From: Evansella clarkii
Lineage (GTDB): Bacteria > Bacillota > Bacilli > Bacillales > Salisediminibacteriaceae
DNA: 64,000 nucleotides
Assembly: GCF_002019695.1 (NCBI RefSeq)
Contig: NZ_KV917376.1
Location: 4,288,974 to 4,352,973, forward strand
Reading direction: 5' to 3'
The notes beneath the pieces are model-generated. The model was not told the origin of the DNA. It saw nothing but the letters and a program-made list of their open reading frames with translations, and searched no databases. A program made the position numbers and the translations under genes. Positions 43,981 to 51,944 of this stretch are shown here, one piece after another (the stretch's first letter is position 1; each line of letters opens with the position of its first letter).

Positions 43981-44010
43981 AATAAAAACTCCTCCCTGTG
44001 AAGGAAGGAG
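43981..44010 (-). terminator. Terminator of the 135-aa exported protein gene
   Basis: CTCCTCCCT pairs with AGGAAGGAG (one mismatch) around a short loop; on the minus strand it is followed by TTTTTATT. Confidence 0.75.
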
Positions 44011-44019
44011 CTGGTTATC

Positions 44020-44427
44020 CTAAAAAAAGAGTAACTGGAACCAGATACCGTTTTCAATCCACCCTTTAAACAAGCTCCGGAGAATACTGACGACCTCCCC
44101 GGGAGCAGATATCCAGGAGAATTTATTAGTTATTGGATTTGCCGGGATCTTATTCTGAGATTTGCTGACTACAATGATCTTTTCACAAACCAGTTCGCTA
44201 AACTCTTTTAATTTACCCAGAACGAACAGCTTATCAGAGGCATATGTCATTTCATAGAAGACGGGGCCACCAGAAGCAGTGTTCACAACCAGGAAGCAAG
44301 TTACTGCAGCGTCTTCCTGCAAAAGATAAAAGCCGTGTTCCCCTGTAACAGTTTCCACTTGAGACGGAAGCGCCAGCCCAGTGTACAAAATAACGACTAA
44401 CAGCACTACCACAAGCTTCTTCTTCAT
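44020..44427 (-). CDS. Hypothetical exported or membrane-anchored protein (135 aa)
   Basis: Starts MKKKLVVVLLVVILYTGLAL, a signal peptide or anchor. The mature part (from about residue 24) is mixed and not repetitive: GEHGFYLLQEDAA, CFLVVNTASGGPVFYEMTYA, then a basic region and a C-terminal aromatic-hydrophobic end (GIWFQLLFF) that could be a second membrane contact. I do not recognise a family. RBS GAGAGGAG. It lies downstream of the RRNPP receptor/peptide pair in the same direction, after a terminator, with a perfect 18-bp palindrome 23 bp upstream of its start, so it is a candidate target of that regulator. Confidence 0.65.
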   Translation of the reverse strand: MKKKLVVVLLVVILYTGLALPSQVETVTGEHGFYLLQEDAAVTCFLVVNTASGGPVFYEMTYASDKLFVLGKLKEFSELVCEKIIVVSKSQNKIPANPITNKFSWISAPGEVVSILRSLFKGWIENGIWFQLLFF

Positions 44428-44449
44428 GATATGATCTCCTCTCTTTTCT

Positions 44450-44467
44450 CATCCAGTATTCTGGATG
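44450..44467. promoter_or_regulatory. Perfect palindrome, candidate operator
   Basis: CATCCAGTATTCTGGATG, 7-bp arms with a 4-bp centre, 23 bp upstream of the start codon at 44427. It is too short for a strong terminator and has no T-run, so an operator is more likely. Confidence 0.5.
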
Positions 44468-44520
44468 GACAATCCTCTTTTCTCAAAGATTATGTAATGT
44501 ATTCTCTTTAAAAATAAAGA

Positions 44521-44543
44521 AACCTTCCTGGAGCAGGAAGGTT
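44521..44543 (-). terminator. Terminator after the signal-peptide gene
   Basis: AACCTTCCTG pairs with CAGGAAGGTT around a 3-nt loop; minus-strand TTTCTTTATTTTT follows. Confidence 0.88.
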
Positions 44544-44615
44544 AAGCAACGCTTCTTTTTTTGCTTATTAAGTGAATAAATATCAGCTTTTGCTTGCTTT
44601 TATACAAGCAGGCAA

Positions 44616-44732
44616 TCACATTATCCCGCCAGTATCTCCTTTTTTTGCCTCTTCAACCATTCCGCCCGGGTCAAATTGCACAGGTAGTGACAAAAGCACA
44701 AGAGCAAATAATAACAGTACAGCTTTTTTCAT
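44616..44732 (-). CDS. 38-aa secreted pre-peptide, putative RRNPP signalling peptide
   Basis: ATG 44730-44732 overlaps the receptor stop (ATGA). The peptide has a Lys-Lys N-terminus and a hydrophobic core (MKKAVLLLFALVLLSLPVQ), then the polar tail FDPGGMVEEAKKGDTGGIM (residues 20-38). The architecture matches Phr, NprX and PapR precursors: 40-50 aa, Sec-type signal, mature 5-8-aa signal in the tail, gene directly after its receptor. Candidate mature forms lie around FDPGGM or at the C-terminus after KK (GDTGGIM). The RBS is a run of eight G within the receptor gene's end. A terminator follows. The coding call is strong; the signalling role is inferred. Confidence 0.72.
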   Translation of the reverse strand: MKKAVLLLFALVLLSLPVQFDPGGMVEEAKKGDTGGIM

Positions 44733-46009
44733 CTTATGCCCCCCCCTTTTTCTGCAAGCTTACGGTATGCTTCCAATGCTGCTCTGGAGTAGTAGAAAGC
44801 ATCCTTATACTTATATCTATTACCTAAATATTCGGAATATTCTTCCGATAATAATTTTACATCGGACCATCGTTCACTTTCCCTGTAATAAGTAATGAGC
44901 CGCTCCATTATTTCTTCATACTTCGTCCAGTTTTCTCGCGTATAGTGAATCTTTGCCTCAATTGCCATTAACATAGAAAAGTGTTCTTCAGATTTAGCAT
45001 ATTCCCTTGCCGCTCTGACCACTTCTCCGGCTCTTGTTATCTGGCCTGCAGAAATAAGTACTTCTGCCAGCACACCATAAGTAATGATAATTGATTCACA
45101 GTTATCCGCTAATTTCTTATCTACACTCAGGATTAAATACTTAATACTTTTCTCCTTGTCATGTTTTGAATCATAGACAAGTCCAAGGTTATGATAAACC
45201 TTTCCTTCGAGTTCATCATTCCCGTATACTTTAACAAGATCAAGTGCTTTATGCAGATATGCCTCCGACTCACTATATTCTCTTTTGTCCCAGTGAATAA
45301 CTCCTAAGAGGAGATAGATGTATATTATATGAAGCCACTTGTGCTCATTTATGAAAATCTCCAGTGCCTTTTTTCCGTATTCTGCCGCCTTGCCCCTGTC
45401 ATATGTCTCGTATAATGCGAGAGCCATATTATAATATAATCTTGCAGTACTGTTTTTACTGCTGGCTTTTTCTAATGCTGTTTTAAAGTTTTCCAGGCTT
45501 TTCTCATAAAAACCAGCTACATAAAACCAGGCACCGGTAACATAGTAAAACAAATATTTAAGACATGCTGGCACCATTTTCCCTTCATCAGTTAAATATT
45601 GTACTTTTTCTATTACCCCCTTCGCCCGGTGGTAATCTTTAATTTTTATATAAAACAATGATTCGAGAAGGAGGAAATGTATTTCCTGATGAAGAGAATT
45701 AATATACGTAAATTCTTTTGTAATCGTCTGAATAAAACTCTCAGCTTCTTTATATTCATAATTGTCCAGACAATATTGCAGTTTGATTAAATAGTGCTCA
45801 AGAACAGGGCTCGACGACTCCCATTGAAGCAAGTAATTTGCAGGCACATCCAGTTTATCAGCCAGGCTTACTAAGATATCGTTCAATGCTCTGTATCTGC
45901 CAGCTTCAATATTGCTGTAATGGCCACGGGACACGACTCCGGCTGCAACACCTTCCTGGGAAAAACCTCTTTTCCTCCTTAAATATGCCAGCCTTCTGCC
46001 GATATACAT
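44729..46009 (-). CDS. RRNPP-type transcriptional regulator (XRE HTH + TPR repeats)
   Basis: 426 aa from ATG 46009 (AGGAGGGG upstream; a GTG three codons earlier overlaps the RBS). Residues 1-57 are an XRE-type HTH: MYIGRRLAYLRRKRGFSQEG then SRGHYSNIEAGRYRALNDIL. The rest is helical with tetratricopeptide-like units: ARLYYNMALALYETYDRGKA, GVIHWDKREYSESEAYLHKA and GKVYHNLGLVYDSKHDKEKS. Length and layout are those of NprR and similar RRNPP receptors, which bind imported oligopeptides through the TPR groove. The 38-aa pre-peptide gene overlaps its stop. Eight consecutive G (minus strand) lie seven bases before its stop codon. Confidence 0.85.
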   Translation of the reverse strand: MYIGRRLAYLRRKRGFSQEGVAAGVVSRGHYSNIEAGRYRALNDILVSLADKLDVPANYLLQWESSSPVLEHYLIKLQYCLDNYEYKEAESFIQTITKEFTYINSLHQEIHFLLLESLFYIKIKDYHRAKGVIEKVQYLTDEGKMVPACLKYLFYYVTGAWFYVAGFYEKSLENFKTALEKASSKNSTARLYYNMALALYETYDRGKAAEYGKKALEIFINEHKWLHIIYIYLLLGVIHWDKREYSESEAYLHKALDLVKVYGNDELEGKVYHNLGLVYDSKHDKEKSIKYLILSVDKKLADNCESIIITYGVLAEVLISAGQITRAGEVVRAAREYAKSEEHFSMLMAIEAKIHYTRENWTKYEEIMERLITYYRESERWSDVKLLSEEYSEYLGNRYKYKDAFYYSRAALEAYRKLAEKGGGIR

Positions 46010-46228
46010 TCTTCTCACCCCTCCTAAAATAGAAGCATTATAAAAGAATAAACGTTTTCTTAAATTTAACTGCTTTGATTCAATTTTTCGACAAAAGGAT
46101 GTCCTCCCCCTTCAAAAAAATTATTTATAGGTCTATTTACCGATCTTTAACATGGGAATTGAAGTCTTATCAATGTCTAAGTTACTATGTCTTACTGGTT
46201 CCTTATAATTCTTCACCATTTCAAACTT

Positions 46229-47227
46229 TCATGCGAACCGAAAATAAATAAGCAAAAAAGTACATAGAACAAATAAAAAATTTAAGAATACAAAGACCAT
46301 CTGATCAATAATAGTTTTATGAATACTGATTGGCGGTTTATAGAATGAAACACCTTCAATAATAAATGTCGCCAGTATTATATGGATCATAAAATGGCCG
46401 ATGATTTCCACAAAACCAAATAATGTGGTAGTCATCATAAATATCCCTGTCAAAACGAAGGCAAGCAGCCGGTTTAATATCCCTACAACAAGCAAATATC
46501 CTACTACAAATTCAATAAAAGCACTGAGACTTACAAAAGTTTCAGCGGCAAAGCCAAAAGTTGGAACACCATGCGAAATAATTATATCTTCAGCCATGCC
46601 TGGGTAAACCCACTTTTCTACCGCCACCCAGCATAAAGAGAGCCCAGTCGCAAGATACAGCAGGGGAAATCCCCATTTTTCATATTTCGTACCTGCCATT
46701 AACAGCACAAAAATAACCGCCAGATAAAAGGCATAATCAAGCATATGAAAAATGCCATATTGAAAAACTTTATTTAGAAAAAGACAGAGGATGAGCACGG
46801 CTCCGGTTCTTACTGCATAACGGTGCGGGACAAATATTGCGGCAATAGCAGCCCAGGTCAGTATGGGAACAAGCACTGTTTCATACGCCAGTTCAGGAGC
46901 AAATAAACCTCCTGTCAGCACCTGAATAACTAAAGCGGCAGCAGCTCCATACCTTAAAATCGGAAAAGTATACGGCCGCATTTCCTCCAGCTTCCTATCC
47001 AGCTTTCTCACAGGCTCCACATTCATAAACTTTGGGAGCACCTGGGGAAGAACTGATAAAATCGCTGCTGTAAACAAAGCAGTAAAAATAAAAAATGGAC
47101 TAATAATCTCTTCGATAGGTTCCTTAGCAGGTTCTGCCTCTGTAAACCACTTCACATGTCCGCTCACTACCGCAGGAGTTAACAGGAGAGACGCTGCTGT
47201 CGTAAAAGAAACGATAAGTCTTTTCAT
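46229..47227 (-). CDS. Multi-pass membrane protein with exported HVKWF motif (DoxX-like)
   Basis: 332 aa from ATG 47227 (TGGAGG upstream). The N-terminus is a signal-like segment ending ...VSGHVKWFTEAEPAKEPIEE; HVKWF right after the first hydrophobic segment recurs in a group of DoxX-related membrane proteins. About nine further helices follow, with conserved-looking GGLFAPELAY, EKWVYPGM and IEFVVGYLLVVGILNRLLA. Possible role in membrane redox or oxidative metabolism, by analogy to DoxX/TQO; unproven. It is divergent from the sulfite-oxidase-like gene, which may be its partner. Confidence 0.7.
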   Translation of the reverse strand: MKRLIVSFTTAASLLLTPAVVSGHVKWFTEAEPAKEPIEEIISPFFIFTALFTAAILSVLPQVLPKFMNVEPVRKLDRKLEEMRPYTFPILRYGAAAALVIQVLTGGLFAPELAYETVLVPILTWAAIAAIFVPHRYAVRTGAVLILCLFLNKVFQYGIFHMLDYAFYLAVIFVLLMAGTKYEKWGFPLLYLATGLSLCWVAVEKWVYPGMAEDIIISHGVPTFGFAAETFVSLSAFIEFVVGYLLVVGILNRLLAFVLTGIFMMTTTLFGFVEIIGHFMIHIILATFIIEGVSFYKPPISIHKTIIDQMVFVFLNFLFVLCTFLLIYFRFA

Positions 47228-47410
47228 ATAAACCTCCAGGAATTTAAGGCTTTCTCGCTTATTTTGCACAGTGAGAAAGAAACTATGTTTTGCGTAGCCT
47301 GTGTTCACAATAACATTACAGTAAGGAGAGGGATCCCGAAAATCAGCACTCACGTCTATACAGTTTCCAGCAAGAAAAAAACTTGAACGATTAACAAAGG
47401 AGGCAAGGTG

Positions 47411-48477
47411 ATGGACAGACCAGTGAACAGGCCTTATTTAACAACGAGGAGCCTGACCCCGGAAAACCAGGAATCTCCAGTACATTTTCTCTATGAGTAC
47501 ACAACAAGGGAGAAATATCTCTTCAGAAGAAACCACTTTTCTTATCCTTCTTATATGAAAATACCCGGCAGTGCACAGATCAGCGGTGACGTTCTTCAGC
47601 CACTCATTTTTACTTTTAAAGATCTGCTCCAGATGCCTCTGAAAGAGATAAACTTCACTCTTGAATGTGCAGGTAACGGACGTTCTTTTTTTGAGCCTGG
47701 TGTTTTTGGCGAGCAATGGAAAAACGGAGCAGTAAGTCATGGGAGATGGAGAGGAGTTCCATTGCGTATTTTACTGGAGTACACAGGCCTCAAAGACAGT
47801 GCGCAAGAGATTGTGTTTACTGGGGCTGATTTCGGTAAAAAAAGCGGCGAAAATTAAAGCTATTTAAACGAAGTCTCCCCTTAAAAAAGGCTCTGCATGA
47901 AGATACTATGATCGCCTGTATATATGAAGGAAATCCTGTCCCTTATAAAAATGGAGGGCCCCTACGGCTCATTGTGCCACAGTGGTACGGCATGGCGTCC
48001 GTTAAGTGGCTGACAAATATAAATGTGATCAATCGCCAGTTTCACGGCCCTTTCCAAACAGAAGATTATGTTTATTACCCTGCAAATGAAGCTGAGATTT
48101 CCCCTTTTCCGGTTACAACCATTAATATAAAATCAATCATTCAGAAACCTCAGGATTATGCCATCCTTTCACTTGGGCCTCATTATATACAGGGGCTGGC
48201 GTGGTCCGGTAAAGGGAATATTGAGAGTGTACAGGTAAGTACAGATAAAGGGAAAACATGGTCAGAGGCTGACCTTGGCAGAACCAGCAATATATACGCC
48301 TGGGTTCCTTGGAGGTATTTATGGGACACAGCAGAACCTGGTGAATATACGATTTATTCAAGAGCAAAAGATTCTGAGGGAAGGCAGCAGCCTATGACCC
48401 CTTTTTGGAACAAGAAAGGATATGGGTACAATGCTGCGGCAAAACATCACATTAAGATAGAGAATAAGAAAGCATAA
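47411..48477 (+). pseudogene. Sulfite-oxidase-like molybdopterin oxidoreductase, frameshifted
   Basis: The N-terminal part (47411-47857) encodes the Mo-pterin domain: INFTLECAGNGRSFFEPGVF carries the conserved Mo-ligand Cys, then GAVSHGRWRGVPLRILLEYTG. The frame stops at 47857. The rest continues in another frame, visible from about 47856: LFKRSLPLKKALHED, GGPLRLIVPQWYGMASVKWL and the Moco-dimerisation domain to 48477. Adding one base in the A7 run at 47837-47843 joins the frames into about 355 aa, a normal length. So this is a one-base deletion, a homopolymer sequencing error, or programmed slippage. It lacks a signal peptide, unlike YedY/MsrP. Start ATG 47411 after AAAGGAGG. Confidence 0.82.
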
Positions 48478-48509
48478 ACAAAAAGAGGCCGGCTGGCCTC
48501 TTTTTGTTT
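48476..48509. terminator. Bidirectional terminator between convergent genes
   Basis: AAACAAAAAGAGGCC pairs with GGCCTCTTTTTGTTT around a 4-nt loop. Confidence 0.92.
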
Positions 48510-48511
48510 AG

Positions 48512-49138
48512 TTATCTTGCTTTAATAAACAGCTGCACCCACGCCCCCTGGTAAAAACCAACACCGATTGAGTCAAATTGACCGTTCAGAATATTTTGCC
48601 TGTGTCCCGGAGAATTCATCCACGAGTTCATTACCTGTTCAGGTGTTGTCTGGCCTTTTGCGATATTTTCAGCGGCTGCCGAATAACTAATCCCATAGGT
48701 CCGCATCATGTCAAACGGCGAACCGTAGTTAGGACTGTTATGGGAAAAATAATCAGAGTTAATCATATCTTCTGCTTTTCTGTGAGCTACATTTTTCAGA
48801 TCCGCCCTGTGCTGCAGAGGGCTTAGTCCATTATTAGCCCTGTGACTGTTAACTATTTCCACTACCTGGTCTTCAAATTGTGTGTGATGTTCTGCAGAAG
48901 GCTTAAGTCTGATCACTTCACCAATTTGCATATTGAGAGGGTCAATATCAGGATTAAGTCTCATTAGTTCTCTGTAATCCACATTATATCTCTGGCCGAT
49001 GAACCAAAATGTGTCTCCTCTCGATACTTTATAATGTTCAAATGGTGCTTCGTTGAACATTTGGATGTTCTGGGCATGTCCCATCATCGGGAGTATAAAC
49101 AGCAGTACACACCAAACCGTTAATGTTTTCTTAACCAT
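48512..49138 (-). CDS. Secreted LysM + CAP (SCP/YkwD-like) domain protein
   Basis: 208 aa from ATG 49138 (GGAGG 8 nt upstream). Signal peptide 1-23 ending MGHAQ; LysM at about 33-78 (HYKVSRGDTFWFIGQRYNVD to GEVIRLKP); CAP domain from about 86 to the end with VNSHRANNGLSPLQHRADL, HNSPNYGSPFDMM, AAENIAKGQTTPEQVMNSWM and NSPGHRQNILN, containing the two His and two Glu/Asp of CAP pockets. It binds the cell wall through LysM; the CAP role in bacteria is unclear (B. subtilis YkwD, sporulation-linked YlbC). Convergent with the sulfite-oxidase gene. Confidence 0.9.
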   Translation of the reverse strand: MVKKTLTVWCVLLFILPMMGHAQNIQMFNEAPFEHYKVSRGDTFWFIGQRYNVDYRELMRLNPDIDPLNMQIGEVIRLKPSAEHHTQFEDQVVEIVNSHRANNGLSPLQHRADLKNVAHRKAEDMINSDYFSHNSPNYGSPFDMMRTYGISYSAAAENIAKGQTTPEQVMNSWMNSPGHRQNILNGQFDSIGVGFYQGAWVQLFIKAR

Positions 49139-49245
49139 TACAATTACCTCCGGAGTTTTTATGAATTTCTTTACTAGTGTGCAACTCCGAAGCAATTACA
49201 TGTATAAAAAAAGAAATTAATTAACAGAACATTAGAAGTTTCTCT

Positions 49246-49986
49246 CTAAACCTCCGCATTCTTCAAGTAGTTATCCATGTACTGCAAAATTTCTTTCGCA
49301 CTGCCTTTCATCACCAGGTCAAAATCAGTATCAGCAGAAGTTTCGTCTCTGTTAATAAGGGCGGTTTTTCCTCTGGTAATCGCCGGAAGCTGACTTACAG
49401 GGTACACTTGTAAACTTGATCCGATTACTAAAACCAATTCAGCTTTCTCCACCAGCTCCATACTTCTTTGCCAGGCGGTTTCAGGAAGCATTTCTCCAAA
49501 CAGGACGACACTGGGTCGAAGTTTCCCCTCACATTCCCTGCATGTTGTCTGCCTCATGAATTCTTCTTTGTCTGCTATTTCTCCACAGTTATGGCACCTG
49601 AATCTATGTATAGAACCATGAAGCTCTTCTACGTTTACTGAGCCAGCTTTCTGGTGAAACCCATCAACATTTTGTGTTGCCACAAGTGTCACCAGGCCAC
49701 TTTTCTCCCAGCTTGCCAGGCAATAATGGCCTTCGTGAGGGCGGCACTCTGATAATGTTGATAACCGGTCACTGTAAAACTCATGAAATAAAGAATAATT
49801 TTCCTCAACAGCTTCTGCGGTGGCAATACTTAACGGATCTATCTTCCTCCACCAGCCGGACTCAGAACGAAAGTCAGGAATCCCGCTCTCTGTTGACATC
49901 CCTGCACCGGTGAGAATTACGGTGTTTTTCTGTTGGGCGATAATTTGGGCCGTCATCTCTGCTTTCTCTTTTGTTTCGCTGAGCAT
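49246..49986 (-). CDS. NAD-dependent protein deacylase, Sir2 family
   Basis: 246 aa. GAGMSTESGIPDFRSESGWW (residues 27-46) binds NAD, TQNVDGFHQKAGS holds the catalytic region, ELHGSIHRFRCHNC followed by CRECEG gives the CxxC...CxxC zinc site, and LVLVIGSSLQVYPVSQLP binds NAD. It removes acetyl or other acyl groups from lysines and yields nicotinamide and O-acyl-ADP-ribose. B. subtilis has one homologue, SrtN. RBS AAAGGATG. Single gene. Confidence 0.93.
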   Translation of the reverse strand: MLSETKEKAEMTAQIIAQQKNTVILTGAGMSTESGIPDFRSESGWWRKIDPLSIATAEAVEENYSLFHEFYSDRLSTLSECRPHEGHYCLASWEKSGLVTLVATQNVDGFHQKAGSVNVEELHGSIHRFRCHNCGEIADKEEFMRQTTCRECEGKLRPSVVLFGEMLPETAWQRSMELVEKAELVLVIGSSLQVYPVSQLPAITRGKTALINRDETSADTDFDLVMKGSAKEILQYMDNYLKNAEV

Positions 49987-50191
49987 GCTATCATCCTTTC
50001 TTTACGAGTCGTTTTTTACATTGCAGCTGAATTCTTGGTTGTATTAAAATTTGCGTTTTCATTTACGATATGTGAAATATTTTAATAAAAAAACTGACTT
50101 GCATATAGATTGCTGATGGAGTTACTGGTGCAGCCGGCTGAAGGAAAGATCATTGACAAATTCAGCAGCCTGCCATTTTACATGTTTTACT

Positions 50192-51154
50192 CTATTCTTT
50201 AACCGCCTTTAAGATATACTGTATAAACAGCTGATACGGCCTGATGCTTTCCTTCTCGCCTGTATATTTACCAGTAAAGACAGCAATCAGGTCATATTCC
50301 GGCACAATAAAAATATACTGTCCCCCTCTTCCGGCGGCATATAAGAATGACGGGAGATTCCCACCAGGAGATTTGCTGATCCACCAGTGATATCCATAAT
50401 GCTGGCCAGGTGCTTTTGATGGAGCATGGGGCTTTGCTGCAGCATTCATCCACCGCTCACTCACGAGCTGTCTTTCTTTCCACTTTCCATGATTAAGAGC
50501 CAGAATACCGATTTTTAGCAGGTCTATACTTCTCAGCTTCAGTCCCCAGCCGCCGACAGGAAGACCGGCAGGATCCCTCTCCCATTGGAAATCTTCTATG
50601 CCAAGAGGAGAAAACAAGTATTCCTTAGCAATATCAGAAGCATCTTTGCCTGAAGCATTTCTTATAATCGCACTAAGGATATGGGAATCTGCTGAGCTGT
50701 AATGCATTTTTGTCCCTGGCTCATTCCTCAGAGGGCGGCTCCAAATAAATTTGAGCCAGTCTTGTGACTGGAGCATTTCTTTATTTCCAGGTAAGTCAAT
50801 ACCCGTAGTCATAGTCAGCACCTGCTTTAAAGTAATATTCCCTTTTCCAGCCACATCAGCTGAAAGTTCAGGAAAAAATTGTGATAAAGGAGTTTCTGTA
50901 CTGTTAATGAGACCTTTGTCCACAACGATCCCCGTCACAATAGAAAGTACACTTTTCGTGACAGAATTAACTGTCTGTAATTCATTCGGAAGATTTGGTT
51001 TTTTATAGTACTCGTGTATGATTCTCCCATTACGGTATACAATACAAGTTTGTGCTTTTTCCTGTTCAAGCTTTTCGCTCATTTCCGCTAATTTCTCTTC
51101 AGAAAGCTGGGCTTCCTGAGAATTTCCGTATTTAAAATCTGAAGAAAATTCCAT
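50192..51154 (-). CDS. Serine hydrolase, beta-lactamase family (cytoplasmic)
   Basis: 320 aa without a signal peptide. NSVTKSVLSIVTGIV near residue 84 gives the S-x-x-K motif, HYSSADSHILSAII near 152 the Y-x-S/N motif, and GYHWWISKSPGG and AAGRGGQYIFIVPEYDLIAV near the end the C-terminal region. It differs from the membrane-anchored relative at 22127-23203 in lacking an anchor. Substrate unknown (class C beta-lactamase-like esterase or peptidase). RBS AGGTG upstream of ATG 51154. Confidence 0.82.
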   Translation of the reverse strand: MEFSSDFKYGNSQEAQLSEEKLAEMSEKLEQEKAQTCIVYRNGRIIHEYYKKPNLPNELQTVNSVTKSVLSIVTGIVVDKGLINSTETPLSQFFPELSADVAGKGNITLKQVLTMTTGIDLPGNKEMLQSQDWLKFIWSRPLRNEPGTKMHYSSADSHILSAIIRNASGKDASDIAKEYLFSPLGIEDFQWERDPAGLPVGGWGLKLRSIDLLKIGILALNHGKWKERQLVSERWMNAAAKPHAPSKAPGQHYGYHWWISKSPGGNLPSFLYAAGRGGQYIFIVPEYDLIAVFTGKYTGEKESIRPYQLFIQYILKAVKE

Positions 51155-51261
51155 AGTATCACCTGTTTTGTATATTAAACTTCTTAGTTATTATAAATCC
51201 CCTTGTTACTATTTTGCTAATCATAACGTGCCGCAGATAGAGAGCAGATACGCTGTTAAAA

Positions 51262-51316
51262 CAAAAAGAGGAAATCCCTTTAAGGTCCAAAATTAGCAAC
51301 CTTACGGGATCCCCTC
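51262..51316 (-). terminator. Terminator of the DUF4395 gene
   Basis: A bulged stem pairs GAGG, ATCCC and TAAGGT with ACCTTA, GGGAT and CCTC. On the minus strand it is followed by TTTTTGTTT. Confidence 0.75.
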
Positions 51317-51330
51317 GCCAGTTAAAGAAA

Positions 51331-51750
51331 TTATCTGTTTCTCGCCTCATAAGTGATTTTCTTAAACTGATAATACAGAAAACACCCGACGCAAAAACCC
51401 ATTAAAGCAACAGAAGCAGCGATAGTAACCATGCCGATAAACAACCAGCCTGACCAGTGTCCTGTGATAAGAAGTACAAGCACTCCTGCCGCTAATAAAG
51501 AAGCAGCTATCGTCTGGTTAAACCTTTGTAAAACTGCTGCTTCCGTATCGTCCCGTGAAAGATCCTTCTTTGTTACTGCTCTGGCAACCCGAAATGCTAT
51601 GTTCCCTTTTGGACCGAAAACCAGGGAAGAGATAACGGCTGCAAGTGCAAGGCCGGCAATCCATACCGCCTGAAATAAGATTGCAAGTGCAGTTAAACAG
51701 ACAAGCATCGTCTGATTTGCCCTGACTAACGTAACTGGTACTTCTTTCAT
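51331..51750 (-). CDS. DUF4395 family membrane protein
   Basis: 139 aa from ATG 51750 (AGAGGTGG 6 nt upstream; the ATG two codons earlier overlaps it). MKEVPVTLVRANQTMLVCLT at the start, VFGPKGNIAFRVARAV in the loop, VLQRFNQTIAASLLAAG and a final GFCVGCFLYYQFKKI match DUF4395, a four-helix membrane family. The CVGC pair near the C-terminus is typical and may bind metal or form a disulfide. Function unknown. The intron ends about 110 bp upstream. Confidence 0.82.
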   Translation of the reverse strand: MKEVPVTLVRANQTMLVCLTALAILFQAVWIAGLALAAVISSLVFGPKGNIAFRVARAVTKKDLSRDDTEAAVLQRFNQTIAASLLAAGVLVLLITGHWSGWLFIGMVTIAASVALMGFCVGCFLYYQFKKITYEARNR

Positions 51751-51860
51751 TAACATCCACCTCTTTTAATTCCAATAATATTACTATGAATTATTACAGG
51801 TATTTCGCCTTTTTACAAGGTATGCATATTCTCTAACGAGTTCCCACAGTTTCTAAAATC

Positions 51861-51930
51861 GAGTAGGAGGGGGTGACTAACCCCCGACCTCTCACACCAC
51901 CGTACGTACGGATCCGTATACGGCGGTTTC
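51861..51930 (-). ncRNA. Group II intron domains V and VI
   Basis: Domain V is at 51897-51930: ACCGCCGTATACGG-ATC-CCGTACGTACGGTGG-type stem with the class C-like CGC triad region. Domain VI is at 51861-51893: GAGAGGTCGGGGG paired with CCCCCTCCTACTC, with a TTAGT loop region. Confidence 0.85.
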
Positions 51931-51944
51931 ATGAAAATCAAACG

